From positions 124,001-188,000 of the forward strand of contig NZ_BJFL01000002.1 in the NCBI RefSeq assembly GCF_005405885.1: DNA of 64,000 nucleotides. The letters run 5' to 3'. Below the pieces are notes generated by a model. The model worked only from the letters and a program-made list of their open reading frames with translations, was not told where the DNA came from and made no database searches. The position numbers were made by a program, and so were the translations under genes. This document shows, in pieces, positions 46,664 through 58,389 of the stretch. Within the stretch, counting starts at the first letter, position 1. Each line of letters begins with the position of its first letter. The stretch comes from Gandjariella thermophila. GTDB lineage: Bacteria > Actinomycetota > Actinomycetes > Mycobacteriales > Pseudonocardiaceae.

Positions 46664-48355
46664 TCAGGTTCGCGGCGCGGACACCCGCAGCTCGCGCAGC
46701 ACGGTGCCGACCGAGGGCAGCCGGCCGCGCAGCGCGAACAGCACGGTCAGCACGACTAGCGCGGCGGCCAGGTAGGCCTGGGGCAGCACGTAGGCGCGGC
46801 CGTCGAAGGCGGTGCCGGTCGGCGGCACCAGCACGGCGACCACGGCGCTCACCCCGGCCGCCCAGGTGCGGAACCGGGACGTGCCGGCGGCGGTGGCCAG
46901 CACGATCACCGCCCACAGCAGGTACCAGGGCTGCACCACCGGGCCGAGCACGAGCATCGCGCCCAGGCCCGCGCCGAGGCCGATCATCGGCACCATCCGG
47001 CCGCGGAAGGTCTGCCACAGCAGCCGCAGCGAGATCAGCCCGCCGGCGGCGGTGCCCACCACCCGGCTCAGAGTGATCAGCCGGTCGGTGTGGTTGCCCA
47101 GGTCGAACAGCAGGGCCAGGGTGGCCCCGAGGAAGCCGACCCCGGTGGCCGGCGACAGCCAGCTGCGGATCTTGCCCGGTGTACCCAGCGTCGTGAGCCA
47201 GCCGAAGCCGAGGCGGCTGCCCACACAGATCAGCACGATCATGGCGAGGGACACCGCTCCCACCAGCAGGATGGCGCGCCCCAGGTCGGCCGCCCGGCCG
47301 CCCCAGCGGCGGGCGACGATCACGACGAGGAAGCCGAGCGCGAGCACCGCGGGGATCTTCACCATCGCGCCGGCGCTGATGCCGACCGCGCCGAGCACCA
47401 CGCCGGTGATCTCCCCGGGTTGCCGTGGCGGCACCGGTTCGCCGGGCAGCACCGCCGGCAGCCGGCGCAGCGCGAGTTCCAGGCCGGTGAGCATCAGCCC
47501 GATGGCCAGCGTGTCGTTGTGCGCGCCGACCACCACGTGGAACAGCACCAGCGGGTTGGCCGCGCCCAGCCACAGCGCGCTCACCGGCTGCACGCCGAAC
47601 CGCCGGGCCAGCCGGGGCAGCGCCCACACCACCATGGCCAGCCCCACCAGCTCCACCACCCGCTGCAGCAGCACGCCGCTCACCACGTGGTCGCCGGTGA
47701 CCTGGGTGAGCGCCCGGCCGATGCTGAGGAACAGCGGCCCGTACGGCGCCGGGGTGTCCCGCCAGATGTTCGGCACGCCGCGGGTCAGCGGGTGGTCCAC
47801 GCCCAGCGCCTGCGCCGGCCCCAGCAGGTAGGGGTCCAGCCCCTTCGCGGCGATGTCGGACTGCGCCAGGTAGCTGTAGACGTCCCGGGAGAACATCGGC
47901 GGCACGGCGAACAGCGGCACCGTCCACATCACCAGGGTGCGGTCCATCTGGCTGCGCGAGACCAGCCTCGGCCGCCCGGGGCGGACCAGCCGGCCCAGGT
48001 ACAGCCAGGCCAGGATGACCAGGAACATGCCGGTGAACGCGCAGGCCATGGCCGCCGTGGGGATGCGGGCGAACAGGCCCAGCACGGGCACGCTGGGTAG
48101 CGGGTTGTACACCGGCGCGGCTCCCGCGCCCAGCGAGCCTGCGGCCATCAGTAGCGCGCCGACCGTGCCGATCCGGCGCAGCAGGTCGAGCAGCCGGTCC
48201 TCGGCGGCGTTCAGCGGGGCCGGCTCGGCGGTCGCCGAGCCGGTGCTCGGCGGCTCGTCGCGCGCCGCGGCCGGCGCGCCGCCACCGGTCACGTCCCCGG
48301 CGAGGTCGACACGGGTGCCGTCGTCCTTCCGTCGCTCGACTGGGCCCACCGCCAC
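46664..48355 (-). CDS. mptB: MptB-like polyprenyl-phosphomannose-dependent mannosyltransferase
   Basis: 563 residues with about 13 membrane helices, GT-C fold. MFSRDVYSYLAQSDIAAKGLDPY (split about residues 160-182) contains the acidic first-loop motif of these enzymes. FHVVVGAHNDTLAIGL and PVVQPWYLLWAV also match. MptB adds alpha-1,6-mannose in lipomannan/lipoarabinomannan assembly. The position upstream of sufR on the other strand is that of Rv1459c. GTG 48355 has TACCCT 6 nt upstream. Confidence 0.88.
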   Translation of the reverse strand: MAVGPVERRKDDGTRVDLAGDVTGGGAPAAARDEPPSTGSATAEPAPLNAAEDRLLDLLRRIGTVGALLMAAGSLGAGAAPVYNPLPSVPVLGLFARIPTAAMACAFTGMFLVILAWLYLGRLVRPGRPRLVSRSQMDRTLVMWTVPLFAVPPMFSRDVYSYLAQSDIAAKGLDPYLLGPAQALGVDHPLTRGVPNIWRDTPAPYGPLFLSIGRALTQVTGDHVVSGVLLQRVVELVGLAMVVWALPRLARRFGVQPVSALWLGAANPLVLFHVVVGAHNDTLAIGLMLTGLELALRRLPAVLPGEPVPPRQPGEITGVVLGAVGISAGAMVKIPAVLALGFLVVIVARRWGGRAADLGRAILLVGAVSLAMIVLICVGSRLGFGWLTTLGTPGKIRSWLSPATGVGFLGATLALLFDLGNHTDRLITLSRVVGTAAGGLISLRLLWQTFRGRMVPMIGLGAGLGAMLVLGPVVQPWYLLWAVIVLATAAGTSRFRTWAAGVSAVVAVLVPPTGTAFDGRAYVLPQAYLAAALVVLTVLFALRGRLPSVGTVLRELRVSAPRT

Positions 48356-48361
48356 CGGCGC

Positions 48362-48367
48362 AGGGTA
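48362..48367 (-). promoter_or_regulatory. -10 box of the mptB-like gene (leaderless)
   Basis: TACCCT on the minus strand ends 6 nt before GTG 48355. Confidence 0.4.
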
Positions 48368-48465
48368 CCGAGCGGTGACTCGCGGTGGGCACCGCCCGCC
48401 GAACGGGCGACCGAACGTGAGCCCGATCACCACAGGCGGCCCCACCTTTGCCGCATCCGGGGAAA

Positions 48466-48483
48466 TAGGCAACACTTGTGTTG
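48466..48483 (+). promoter_or_regulatory. sufR promoter with overlapping SufR operator
   Basis: CAACACTTGTGTTG (48470-48483) is an exact CAAC-N6-GTTG, the consensus described for SufR in cyanobacteria. It overlaps a TAGGCA -10 candidate (48466-48471), the expected start site and the first base of the sufR GTG. Bound SufR would block transcription of the whole suf operon. Confidence 0.68.
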
Positions 48484-49457
48484 TGAAAAACGCCGGGACC
48501 GGTCCGCAGCTCGTGGACGCCTCCGCCCGCACCGGCGGGCACGAGGCGTCGACGCAGCACGCCGACGGCCGGACCCGGCACGGCGTGGCCCGGCTGCTGC
48601 TGGAGCGGGGGCCGGTGACCGCCACCGTGGTGGCCGAGGCGCTCGGCCTCAGCCCGACGGCGGTACGCCGCCACCTCGACGCGCTCGTGGTGGACGGCGA
48701 GGTGTGCACCCGGGACGCGCCGCGCCGGGGACGGCGGGGCCGGGGCCGCCCGGCCAAGCTGTTCATGCTCACCGAGGCGGGCCGGGCCCGGTTCGGCCAC
48801 GCCTACGACGACCTCGCCGTGGCGGCGCTGCGGTTCCTCGCCGAGCAGGGCGGGGACGAGGCGGTGCGGGCGTTCGCTGAGCGCCGGGTCGGCCTGCTGG
48901 TGGACCGGCACCGGGCCGCGGTGATGGCCCGGCGGGGTCCGGCGGACCGCGCCCAGGCCCTCGCCGCCGCGCTGACCCGCGAGGGTTACGCTGCGTCGAC
49001 CCGCCGGGTGGGGGCGGGTGAGCAGCTGTGCCAGCACCACTGCCCGGTCGCGCACGTCGCCGCGGAGTTCCCGCAGCTCTGCGAGACCGAGACGGCGGCG
49101 TTCGCGGAACTGCTCGGCACCCACGTGCAGCGCCTGGCAACGATCGCCCGCGGTGACGCGGCGTGCACCACGCACGTGCCGCTCGCGCCGCGGTCGGACG
49201 ACCCCACCGGTGCCGGTGCCTCCACCGGCGCCACCCCGCCGGCGCCCGGCGGGGAGCAGAACCAGCAAGCAACCCCGGACGCCCCGGCAAGCCGGCCGGA
49301 GGGCCCGGGAGAAACCACCAACACCGCACGGATCCCAGCGCGAGGCCCGCTCGCGGGATCGAGCCAGCGACCGCGAGATCCGCTTGCCGGATCGAGCCGT
49401 CAGCACCGCGACCCGCTCGCGGGACCAAGCCATCAGCAGGGAGGGGAATCCGCATGA
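48483..49457 (+). CDS. sufR: SufR, Fe-S-sensing repressor of the suf operon
   Basis: 324 residues. The N-terminal winged helix (about 35-85, [20 protein letters not shown]) and three clustered cysteines in the C-terminal half ([12 protein letters not shown], then FPQLCETE) match SufR, which holds a 4Fe-4S cluster and represses suf when clusters are sufficient. The tail beyond about residue 235 is unusual: Pro/Ala/Gly-rich and ending in three 11-residue repeats. GTG 48483 overlaps the operator. The TGA overlaps the sufB ATG. Confidence 0.9.
   Translation: MKNAGTGPQLVDASARTGGHEASTQHADGRTRHGVARLLLERGPVTATVVAEALGLSPTAVRRHLDALVVDGEVCTRDAPRRGRRGRGRPAKLFMLTEAGRARFGHAYDDLAVAALRFLAEQGGDEAVRAFAERRVGLLVDRHRAAVMARRGPADRAQALAAALTREGYAASTRRVGAGEQLCQHHCPVAHVAAEFPQLCETETAAFAELLGTHVQRLATIARGDAACTTHVPLAPRSDDPTGAGASTGATPPAPGGEQNQQATPDAPASRPEGPGETTNTARIPARGPLAGSSQRPRDPLAGSSRQHRDPLAGPSHQQGGESA
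49341..49439 (+). repeat. 33-bp tandem repeat at the 3' end of sufR
   Basis: Three in-frame 33-bp units (49341-49373, 49374-49406, 49407-49439) encode [22 protein letters not shown] and [11 protein letters not shown]. Confidence 0.85.
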
Positions 49458-50908
49458 CTGCCGCTGCGGAGCAGCGCACACCCACGACGGGGCAGGAGCC
49501 GCTGTCCCAGGAGGAGGCCCTGGCCACACTCGGTCGCTACGAGTACGGCTGGGCCGACCCGGACACCGCGGGCGCCTCGGCCCGCCGCGGCCTGGACGAG
49601 GACGTCGTCCGCGACATCTCGGCGAAGAAGGGCGAGCCCGAGTGGATGCTGGAGGCGCGGCTCAAGGCGCTCCGGCTGTTCCAGCGCAAGCCCATGCCCA
49701 CCTGGGGTGCCGACCTGTCGGGGATCGACTTCGACCAGATCAAGTACTTCGTGCGCTCCACCGAGAAGCAGGCGGCGACCTGGGACGACCTGCCCGCTGA
49801 CATCAGGAACACCTACGACAAGCTGGGCATCCCCGAGGCGGAGAAGCAGCGGCTGATCGCCGGCGTGGCCGCGCAGTACGAGTCCGAGGTCGTGTACCAC
49901 AAGATCCGCGAGGACCTGGAGTCCCAGGGCGTGATCTTCCTGGACACCGACACCGGCCTGCGCGAGCACCCGGAACTGTTCGAGGAGTACTTCGGCTCCG
50001 TCATCCCGGCCGGCGACAACAAGTTCTCCGCGCTGAACACCGCGGTGTGGTCCGGCGGCTCGTTCATCTACGTGCCGAAGGGCGTGCACGTGGACATCCC
50101 GCTGCAGGCCTACTTCCGGATCAACACCGAGAACATGGGCCAGTTCGAGCGGACGCTGATCATCGTCGACGAGGGTGCCTACGTGCACTACGTCGAGGGC
50201 TGCACGGCGCCGATCTACAAGTCGGACTCGCTGCACTCGGCGGTGGTCGAGATCGTCGTCAAGAAGAACGCCCGCTGCCGGTATACGACCATCCAGAACT
50301 GGTCGAACAACGTCTACAACCTGGTCACCAAGCGCGCCAAGGCGGAAGAGGGCGCGACCATGGAGTGGATCGACGGCAACCTCGGCTCCAAGGTGACCAT
50401 GAAGTACCCGTCGGTGTTCCTGATGGGCGAGCACGCCAAGGGCGAGGTGCTGTCCGTGGCGTTCGCCGGCGAGGGCCAGCACCAGGACGCCGGGGCGAAG
50501 ATGGTGCACCTGGCGCCGCACACGTCGTCCACCATCGTGTCCAAGTCGGTGGCCCGCGGCGGCGGCCGCACCTCCTACCGCGGCCTGGTGCGGGTGAACA
50601 AGGGCTCCCACCACTCGAAGTCCACGGTGAAGTGCGACGCGCTGCTGGTGGACACGGTCAGCCGCAGCGACACCTACCCGTACGTGGACATCCGCGAGGA
50701 CGACGTGGCCATGGGCCACGAGGCCACGGTCTCCAAGGTCAGCGAGGACCAGCTCTTCTACCTGATGTCCCGCGGCCTGACCGAGGACGAGGCGATGGCC
50801 ATGGTGGTGCGCGGGTTCGTCGAGCCAATCGCCCGCGAGCTGCCCATGGAGTACGCGCTGGAGCTGAACCGGCTGATCGAGCTGCAGATGGAAGGGGCCG
50901 TCGGCTGA
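49454..50908 (+). CDS. sufB: Fe-S cluster scaffold SufB
   Basis: 484 residues, beta-helix scaffold of the SufBC2D complex on which clusters are built. [39 protein letters not shown] (the conserved Cys region near 254) and [13 protein letters not shown] match SufB. No intein is present, unlike in some mycobacteria. The ATG overlaps the sufR stop; GGAGGGG lies upstream. sufD begins 2 bp after its stop. Confidence 0.97.
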   Translation: MTAAAEQRTPTTGQEPLSQEEALATLGRYEYGWADPDTAGASARRGLDEDVVRDISAKKGEPEWMLEARLKALRLFQRKPMPTWGADLSGIDFDQIKYFVRSTEKQAATWDDLPADIRNTYDKLGIPEAEKQRLIAGVAAQYESEVVYHKIREDLESQGVIFLDTDTGLREHPELFEEYFGSVIPAGDNKFSALNTAVWSGGSFIYVPKGVHVDIPLQAYFRINTENMGQFERTLIIVDEGAYVHYVEGCTAPIYKSDSLHSAVVEIVVKKNARCRYTTIQNWSNNVYNLVTKRAKAEEGATMEWIDGNLGSKVTMKYPSVFLMGEHAKGEVLSVAFAGEGQHQDAGAKMVHLAPHTSSTIVSKSVARGGGRTSYRGLVRVNKGSHHSKSTVKCDALLVDTVSRSDTYPYVDIREDDVAMGHEATVSKVSEDQLFYLMSRGLTEDEAMAMVVRGFVEPIARELPMEYALELNRLIELQMEGAVG

Positions 50909-50909
50909 G

Positions 50910-52094
50910 ATGACGACCACGGAGAAGCCGGCTCAGCACGGGCTCGGGGAGCACTCGCACGCAGGCGGTCGGGTGATCCCCGAGTCCTCCCGGGGCGAGC
51001 GGTTCGCGTCCTTCGAGGCCGACGCCTTCGAGGTGCCGCGCGGCCGCGAGGAGAACTGGCGGTTCACCCCGCTGCGCCGGCTGCGCGGCCTGCACGAGTC
51101 GGCGGAGGCGACCGGCGAGGTCGACGTCGAGGTGTCCGGCGCGGCCGACGTGCTGGTGGAGCAGGTCACCCGGGATGACGAACGGCTCGGCGTGGCCGGC
51201 ACACCGGGCGACCGGGTGGCCGCGCGGGCCTGGCAGTCCTTCCCCAAGGCGACGCTGGTCACCGTGCCGAAGGAGACCAAGCCCGCCGAGCCGGTCACGG
51301 TGACCGTGACCGGGCCCGGCGCGGGCAAGATCGCCTACGGGCACGTGCAGTTGCGCGCGGAGCGGTTCGCCGAGGCGGTCGCGGTGCTCGACTGCCGAGG
51401 TTCCGGCACCCTCGCGGACAACGTCGAGTTCGTCGTGGCGGAGGGCGCCCAGCTCACCGTGGTGACCATCCACGACTGGGCGGACGACGCGGTGCACGTC
51501 TCCGCGCACCACGCGAAGCTGGCCAAGGACGCCGTGCTGCGGCACACCGTGATCACCCTCGGCGGCGAGCTCGTCCGGGTCAGCCCCACGGTCACCTTCA
51601 CCGACCGCGGCGGGGACGCCGAGCTGCTCGGCGTGTACTTCGCCGACGCCGGCCAGCATCTGGAGCACCGGCTGTTCGTGGACCACGCGGTGCCGAACTG
51701 CCGCAGCAACGTGGCCTACAAGGGCGCGCTGCAGGGCGACGGCGCGCACACCGTGTGGATCGGCGACGTGCTGATCCGGGCCGCGGCCGAGGGCACGGAC
51801 ACCTTCGAGCTGAACCGCAACCTGGTGCTCTCCGACGGGGCGCGCGCCGACTCGGTGCCCAACCTGGAGATCGAGACCGGGGAGATCGCCGGCGCCGGGC
51901 ACGCCAGCGCGACCGGCCGGTTCGACGACGAGCAGCTGTTCTACCTGCAGTCCCGGGGCATTCCCGAGGACCAGGCGCGGCGGCTGGTGGTCCGCGGCTT
52001 CTTCCACGAGGTGCTGCAGAAGATCACCGTCCCGGACATCCGGGAGCGGCTGGAGGCGGCGATCGAGGCCGAACTCGAGGCGGTGGGAGCATGA
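50910..52094 (+). CDS. sufD: Fe-S cluster assembly protein SufD
   Basis: 394 residues, paralogue and partner of SufB. ENWRFTPLRRLRGL (about residue 47), FVDHAVPNCRSNVAYKGALQ (about 256) and the C-terminal FYLQSRGIPEDQARRLVVRGF are family features. It forms the heterodimer core with SufB and binds SufC. The TGA overlaps the ATG of a 14-codon ORF (52091-52135) that precedes sufC. Confidence 0.95.
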   Translation: MTTTEKPAQHGLGEHSHAGGRVIPESSRGERFASFEADAFEVPRGREENWRFTPLRRLRGLHESAEATGEVDVEVSGAADVLVEQVTRDDERLGVAGTPGDRVAARAWQSFPKATLVTVPKETKPAEPVTVTVTGPGAGKIAYGHVQLRAERFAEAVAVLDCRGSGTLADNVEFVVAEGAQLTVVTIHDWADDAVHVSAHHAKLAKDAVLRHTVITLGGELVRVSPTVTFTDRGGDAELLGVYFADAGQHLEHRLFVDHAVPNCRSNVAYKGALQGDGAHTVWIGDVLIRAAAEGTDTFELNRNLVLSDGARADSVPNLEIETGEIAGAGHASATGRFDDEQLFYLQSRGIPEDQARRLVVRGFFHEVLQKITVPDIRERLEAAIEAELEAVGA

Positions 52095-52161
52095 CCGGCC
52101 TCATCGACCCCGTTCCCACCCTGACGAAGAACTAGCCACCCGCTGGAGAAACGAAGGACCG

Positions 52162-54263
<2,102 letters not shown>

Positions 54264-54277
54264 AGGGGGAGGTGGCC

Positions 54278-54787
54278 GTGCAGCTGGAGCAGATGTACCA
54301 GGAGATCATCCTGGACCACTACAAGAACCCGCGTCGGCGCGGCCTGCGTGACCCGTACGACGCCGAGTCCTACCAGGTCAACCCGACCTGCGGGGACGAG
54401 GTCACGCTGCGGGTGCACCTGGACGGCGGCGGCCGGGACGCCAAGGTGTCCGACGTCTCCTACGAGGGCCAGGGCTGCTCGATCAGCCAGGCCGCCACGT
54501 CGGTGCTCACCGACCTCGTCGTCGGCCGCACGGTGGGCGAGGCGTTTGCGACCATGGACGCCTTCGTGGAACTTCTGCATGGCCGTGGCCAGGTCGAGCC
54601 GGACGAGGACGTGCTGGAGGACGGCATCGCCTTCGCGGGCGTGGCAAAGTACCCGATGCGGGTGAAGTGCGCGCTGCTGGGCTGGATGGCGTTCAAGGAC
54701 GCGGTGGCGCGCGTGACCGACACGGCCGGCGGCGCCGAGGGCGACGGGGCCGCCGCAGCGCACAGCGACGAGGTGGGAACGCGATGA
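54278..54787 (+). CDS. sufU: SufU-type sulfur acceptor
   Basis: 169 residues. Zinc-binding Cys38 (PTCGDEV), Cys67 (QGCSISQA) and Cys131 (RVKCALLGW) are at SufU positions. SufU accepts persulfide from SufS and transfers it to SufBCD in Gram-positive bacteria. GTG 54278 is 5 nt after GGGGGAGG; GTG 54272 lies within that site. The last 20 residues form an acidic Ala/Gly tail. The stop overlaps the next ATG. Confidence 0.94.
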   Translation: MQLEQMYQEIILDHYKNPRRRGLRDPYDAESYQVNPTCGDEVTLRVHLDGGGRDAKVSDVSYEGQGCSISQAATSVLTDLVVGRTVGEAFATMDAFVELLHGRGQVEPDEDVLEDGIAFAGVAKYPMRVKCALLGWMAFKDAVARVTDTAGGAEGDGAAAAHSDEVGTR

Positions 54788-55194
54788 CGGAGTTCTCCGC
54801 GGCCGAGACCGAGCAGGTGCGGCGCGGCGCCGAGGGCATGCCCGAGCCGCCGCCCACGCCGAACGCCGACGTGGCCTCCATCGAGGACATCGAGGAGGCG
54901 ATGCGTGACGTGGTCGACCCCGAACTGGGCATCAACGTGGTCGACCTCGGGCTGGTCTACGACATCCGGGTGGGCGAGGACAACGTGGCCACCCTGGACA
55001 TGACGCTGACCTCCGCGGCCTGCCCGCTCACCGACGTGATCGAGGACCAGACCCGGTCCGTGCTGACCAGCGGCCCGAGCGGGGCGCTGGTCAAGGACTT
55101 CCGGATCAACTGGGTGTGGATGCCGCCGTGGGGTCCGGAACGGATCACCGAGGAGGGCCGCGAACAACTCCGTGCCCTCGGCTTCACGGTCTGA
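54784..55194 (+). CDS. sufT: SufT/DUF59 Fe-S maturation factor
   Basis: 136 residues: an N-terminal low-complexity stretch and a MIP18/DUF59 domain (EAMRDVVDPELGINVVDLGLVY, split about 39-60; TSAACPLTDVIEDQ with the conserved Cys; RINWVWMPPWGPERIT). Family members help deliver Fe-S clusters to target proteins. Last gene of sufRBDCSUT, coupled to sufU by an ATGA overlap. Confidence 0.92.
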   Translation: MTEFSAAETEQVRRGAEGMPEPPPTPNADVASIEDIEEAMRDVVDPELGINVVDLGLVYDIRVGEDNVATLDMTLTSAACPLTDVIEDQTRSVLTSGPSGALVKDFRINWVWMPPWGPERITEEGREQLRALGFTV

Positions 55195-55247
55195 TCCGGC
55201 GACGACTTCACCCCCGCCGGGTGAGGTAACCGCATGACCCGCCGCCC

Positions 55248-55253
55248 TAGCGT
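55248..55253 (+). promoter_or_regulatory. -10 box of the ferredoxin-reductase fusion gene (leaderless)
   Basis: TAGCGT ends 6 nt before ATG 55260. Confidence 0.5.
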
Positions 55254-55259
55254 CGGGGC

Positions 55260-56846
55260 ATGCGGCTGGTCGTCGACCTCAACCGGTGCCAGGGGTACGG
55301 GCAGTGCGCCTTCGCCGCGCCGGGCGTCTTCCGGATGCGCGGCAACGAGGGGTTGACCTACGACCCCAACCCCGGCGACGACCAGCGACGAAAGGTGCTC
55401 CGGGCGGCGGCGGCCTGCCCGGTGCGGGCGATCGTACTGGAACATCGGGCGCGCGGGCCCGTCGTGGCCACGCCGCCGGCCGCCGCAGCGCCCGACGGGG
55501 TTGAGCGGATCGTCATCGTCGGCGCGTCACTGGCCGGCCTGCGCGCCGCGTACGCCCTCCGCCGGGAGGGCTTCGCCGGGTCGCTGACGATGATCGGCGA
55601 CGAGCCCTACGAACCGTACGACCGGGTACCGCTGTCCAAGCAGGCGCTGGAGGGATGGGTACCGGCGCAGCGGACGGCGCTGCCGCGTGGCCGCGCGCTC
55701 GACGCGGACTGGCGGCTGGGCCAGCCGGCGGTCGGGCTCGACCGGCGCGACAAGCGGGTGCTGCTCGCCGACGGCGAGCGGGTCCCCTTCGACCGGCTGC
55801 TGATCGCCACCGGCGTGCGCGCCCAGCCCTGGCCGAACCGGGACGAGGCGGCACTGGACGGGGTGTACACCGTGCGCGACCGGGACGACGCCGTCGGCCT
55901 GCGGGAGCGGCTGGCCGCCACCCCGGGACACGTGCTGGTGATCGGGGCCGGGTTCATCGGCTCCGAGGTCGCCTCCGTCTGCCGTGAGCTGGGCCTCCCC
56001 GTCACGGTGGTGGACCGGGGGCCAGCGCCCCTGGCCGGCGCGCTGGGCGCCGCCATCGGCCGGATCGCGGCCGAGATGCACCGGGACGCCGGCGTTGACC
56101 TCCGCTGCGAGACGTCGGTGCACGCGCTGGAAGGCGACGCGCACGGTCACCTCCGCCGGGCGCGGCTGTCGGACGGCAGCACGCTCGACGTCGACGTGGC
56201 CGTCGCCGCCCTGGGGTCCAGGCGCAACGTCGAGTGGCTGGAGGGGTCCGGCCTGGCCGCCGGGCGGTGGGGCGTGGCCTGCGACTCCGGCTGCCGCGCG
56301 TTCGACGTCAACGGCCTGGTCACCGACGACATCTTCGTCGCAGGTGACGTGGCGCGGTTCCCGCACCCGGTCTACGACTACCAACTGATGGCCCTGGAGC
56401 ACTGGGGCAACGCGGTGGACCAGGCCGGGATCGCGGCGCACAACATGATCAGCCTCGCGCCGGACCGCTGGCCGCACCTCACCCTGCCGGTGTTCTGGTC
56501 CACCCAGTTCGGCACCGAGATCAAGTCGATCGGGGTGCCCACGTTCGCCGACGAGATCGTGGTCACGCAGGGCTCGACGGCGGACCGCCGGTTCGTGGCC
56601 GCGTACGGCCGCCACGGGCGGATCACCGCCGCGGTCACCTTCGACCACGGCATGTGGCTGGAGTTCTACGGCCGGCTGATCGAGCGGGCCGCGCCGTTCC
56701 CGCCGCGGCTGCGCACCGTCGACGAACCGCCGACCCGGCAGCCGGTACCCGCCGAGATACGGGAGGCGCCGCCCATCCACGCCACGGTCGCGCTCACCGG
56801 CCACGAGCCCAGCGAGCGCCGCGCCGTGCTGCTGCATGGCGGCTGA
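55260..56846 (+). CDS. ferredoxin/ferredoxin-reductase fusion
   Basis: 528 residues. Residues 1-65 form a small 3Fe-4S-type ferredoxin (Cys10, Cys16 and Cys53 before Pro; the pattern C-x5-C...CP). Residues about 80-480 are a FAD/NAD(P)H-dependent reductase with IVGASLAGLRAAYAL, LLIATGVRAQPW, VLVIGAGFIGSEVA and the FAD-binding VAGDVARFPH. It would pass electrons from NAD(P)H through FAD to its own iron-sulfur cluster and then to the P450 encoded 21 bp downstream. Such components are normally separate proteins. Confidence 0.9.
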   Translation: MRLVVDLNRCQGYGQCAFAAPGVFRMRGNEGLTYDPNPGDDQRRKVLRAAAACPVRAIVLEHRARGPVVATPPAAAAPDGVERIVIVGASLAGLRAAYALRREGFAGSLTMIGDEPYEPYDRVPLSKQALEGWVPAQRTALPRGRALDADWRLGQPAVGLDRRDKRVLLADGERVPFDRLLIATGVRAQPWPNRDEAALDGVYTVRDRDDAVGLRERLAATPGHVLVIGAGFIGSEVASVCRELGLPVTVVDRGPAPLAGALGAAIGRIAAEMHRDAGVDLRCETSVHALEGDAHGHLRRARLSDGSTLDVDVAVAALGSRRNVEWLEGSGLAAGRWGVACDSGCRAFDVNGLVTDDIFVAGDVARFPHPVYDYQLMALEHWGNAVDQAGIAAHNMISLAPDRWPHLTLPVFWSTQFGTEIKSIGVPTFADEIVVTQGSTADRRFVAAYGRHGRITAAVTFDHGMWLEFYGRLIERAAPFPPRLRTVDEPPTRQPVPAEIREAPPIHATVALTGHEPSERRAVLLHGG

Positions 56847-56867
56847 CCAACGGGAAGGGAGCCGTCA

Positions 56868-58136
56868 ATGGCAGCGGCCAGCGTTTTCGAGCGCGTCCTG
56901 GACTACGCCAACCGGGCCGATCCTTATCCGCTTTACCGGGAGTTGCGTGAGAAGCCGGTATGGCGGGAGGCCGACGGCAGCTACGTGGTCAGCCGGTACC
57001 GGGACATCGTCGCCCTGCTGCACGACCCGCGGCTCAGTTCGCGGAACGTGGGCCTGGGCGGCTTCATCCACCAGGACCCGCCGGAGCACGACCGCATTCG
57101 GCGAATACTCGATCGGCACTACGGCCCGCCGGAGACGCCCGACCGGATCGACCGCATGGAACCGGATCTGCTGGAGATCGTCACCGGATTGATCGACGGT
57201 TTCACCGGCAGGACCGAGATCGATCTCGTGGACGACTTCTCCTACCCGCTGCCGGTGACCGCGATCTGCCGGCTGCTCGGCGTACCGCTGGAGGACGAGC
57301 CCCGGTTCCACGCCTGGGCCGACGCCGTGATCGACGGCCTCGGCCCCCCAGCTCACACACCGGAACAGGCACGGCGCAAGGCCACGGACGCACTGGCCGA
57401 GATGGGCGAGTACTTCGCCATCCTGATCGACGCCCACCGCGCGGTCGTCGGCGAGGATCTGCTCTCGGCGATCGTCGCCGACGCCTCGACCCGGGAAGGC
57501 ATGTCACGCGCCGAGTTGACGGCCAACGCCGCCCTGCTGCTGATCGCCGGGCACGAGACCACCGTCAACCTCATCACCAACGGGATGCTCACCCTGCTGC
57601 GGCACCCGGACATGCTCGACCGGGTCCGCCGGGAACCCGAATTCGTCATCCGCACGGTCGAGGAACTTCTCCGCTACGAACCACCGGTCCACTTCCTGCT
57701 TCGGGTTGCCCTGGACGACGTCGACATCGCCGGCACGACGATCCCCGCCGACGCCACGATCCACCTGGCCGTCGCCTCCGGCAGCCGCGATCCCCACCAC
57801 GTGCCCGATCCGGACCGGTTCGATCCCGACCGGCACGATCTCGAACGCATCGACGTCGACGCGCGGGAAAGCCAGCACCTCGGCTTCGGCGGCGGTGTCC
57901 ACCACTGCTTCGGCGCACCGCTCGCGCGGCTGGAGACGCAGCTCGCGCTCACCGAGCTGGCACTCCGGCTGGAGAACCCCCGCCTGCTCGCCGACCCGCC
58001 GCCGTACCGGCCCAACCCCGTGCTCCGCGGCCCACGGCATCTGCGCATCGGGTTCGACCGTGTCCGCCCGGCCGAGGAGATCGGCATTCCACGCAGCCGC
58101 GAGGCCGCCGACGAGGCCGCCCGGCAACTCGGATAG
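56868..58136 (+). CDS. cytochrome P450
   Basis: 422-residue soluble bacterial P450. I-helix AGHETT (about 227-232), K-helix ExxR in EELLRY (about 265) and the haem-binding FGGGVHHCFGAPLARLE with axial Cys347 are intact. HQDPPEHDRIRRIL is the usual C-helix region. GGAAGGGAG precedes the ATG. The substrate cannot be told from sequence. The partner reductase is the upstream gene, with no terminator between. Confidence 0.95.
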   Translation: MAAASVFERVLDYANRADPYPLYRELREKPVWREADGSYVVSRYRDIVALLHDPRLSSRNVGLGGFIHQDPPEHDRIRRILDRHYGPPETPDRIDRMEPDLLEIVTGLIDGFTGRTEIDLVDDFSYPLPVTAICRLLGVPLEDEPRFHAWADAVIDGLGPPAHTPEQARRKATDALAEMGEYFAILIDAHRAVVGEDLLSAIVADASTREGMSRAELTANAALLLIAGHETTVNLITNGMLTLLRHPDMLDRVRREPEFVIRTVEELLRYEPPVHFLLRVALDDVDIAGTTIPADATIHLAVASGSRDPHHVPDPDRFDPDRHDLERIDVDARESQHLGFGGGVHHCFGAPLARLETQLALTELALRLENPRLLADPPPYRPNPVLRGPRHLRIGFDRVRPAEEIGIPRSREAADEAARQLG

Positions 58137-58389
58137 CCCCGGGCTCATGTCGCTGGGCTTGATCAGCGTCGAAGGTAGCCGCGGGGCGTGGTCGGCGGAG
58201 AGGGTGGCCGCGCTACGCCTCGGGTAGGCATGGCAGGCGTGGCGGGGTGACGGCGGGGAACCGTAACGAATGCGTCGTCGCGGGCGAATCCCAGGCAAGA
58301 ACGTGGCGACGATCACAGCCGGTCGTCGTCGTTGATCATCCCGCGGGTGAACGGCGTCCGTGGGACCGACCATGGGGGCAGGTCCGCCG
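58137..58389. other. region after the P450 gene without a supported gene
   Basis: 253 bp. Short frames on both strands, none with a ribosome-binding site and plausible composition. No strong hairpin noticed. Confidence 0.4.

Noticed and set aside
45654-49529. single 1291-codon minus-strand frame
   Set aside because: Only the part from 46592 downstream is the ABC ATPase. Upstream sequence is a shadow of the mptB-like gene and of sufR.
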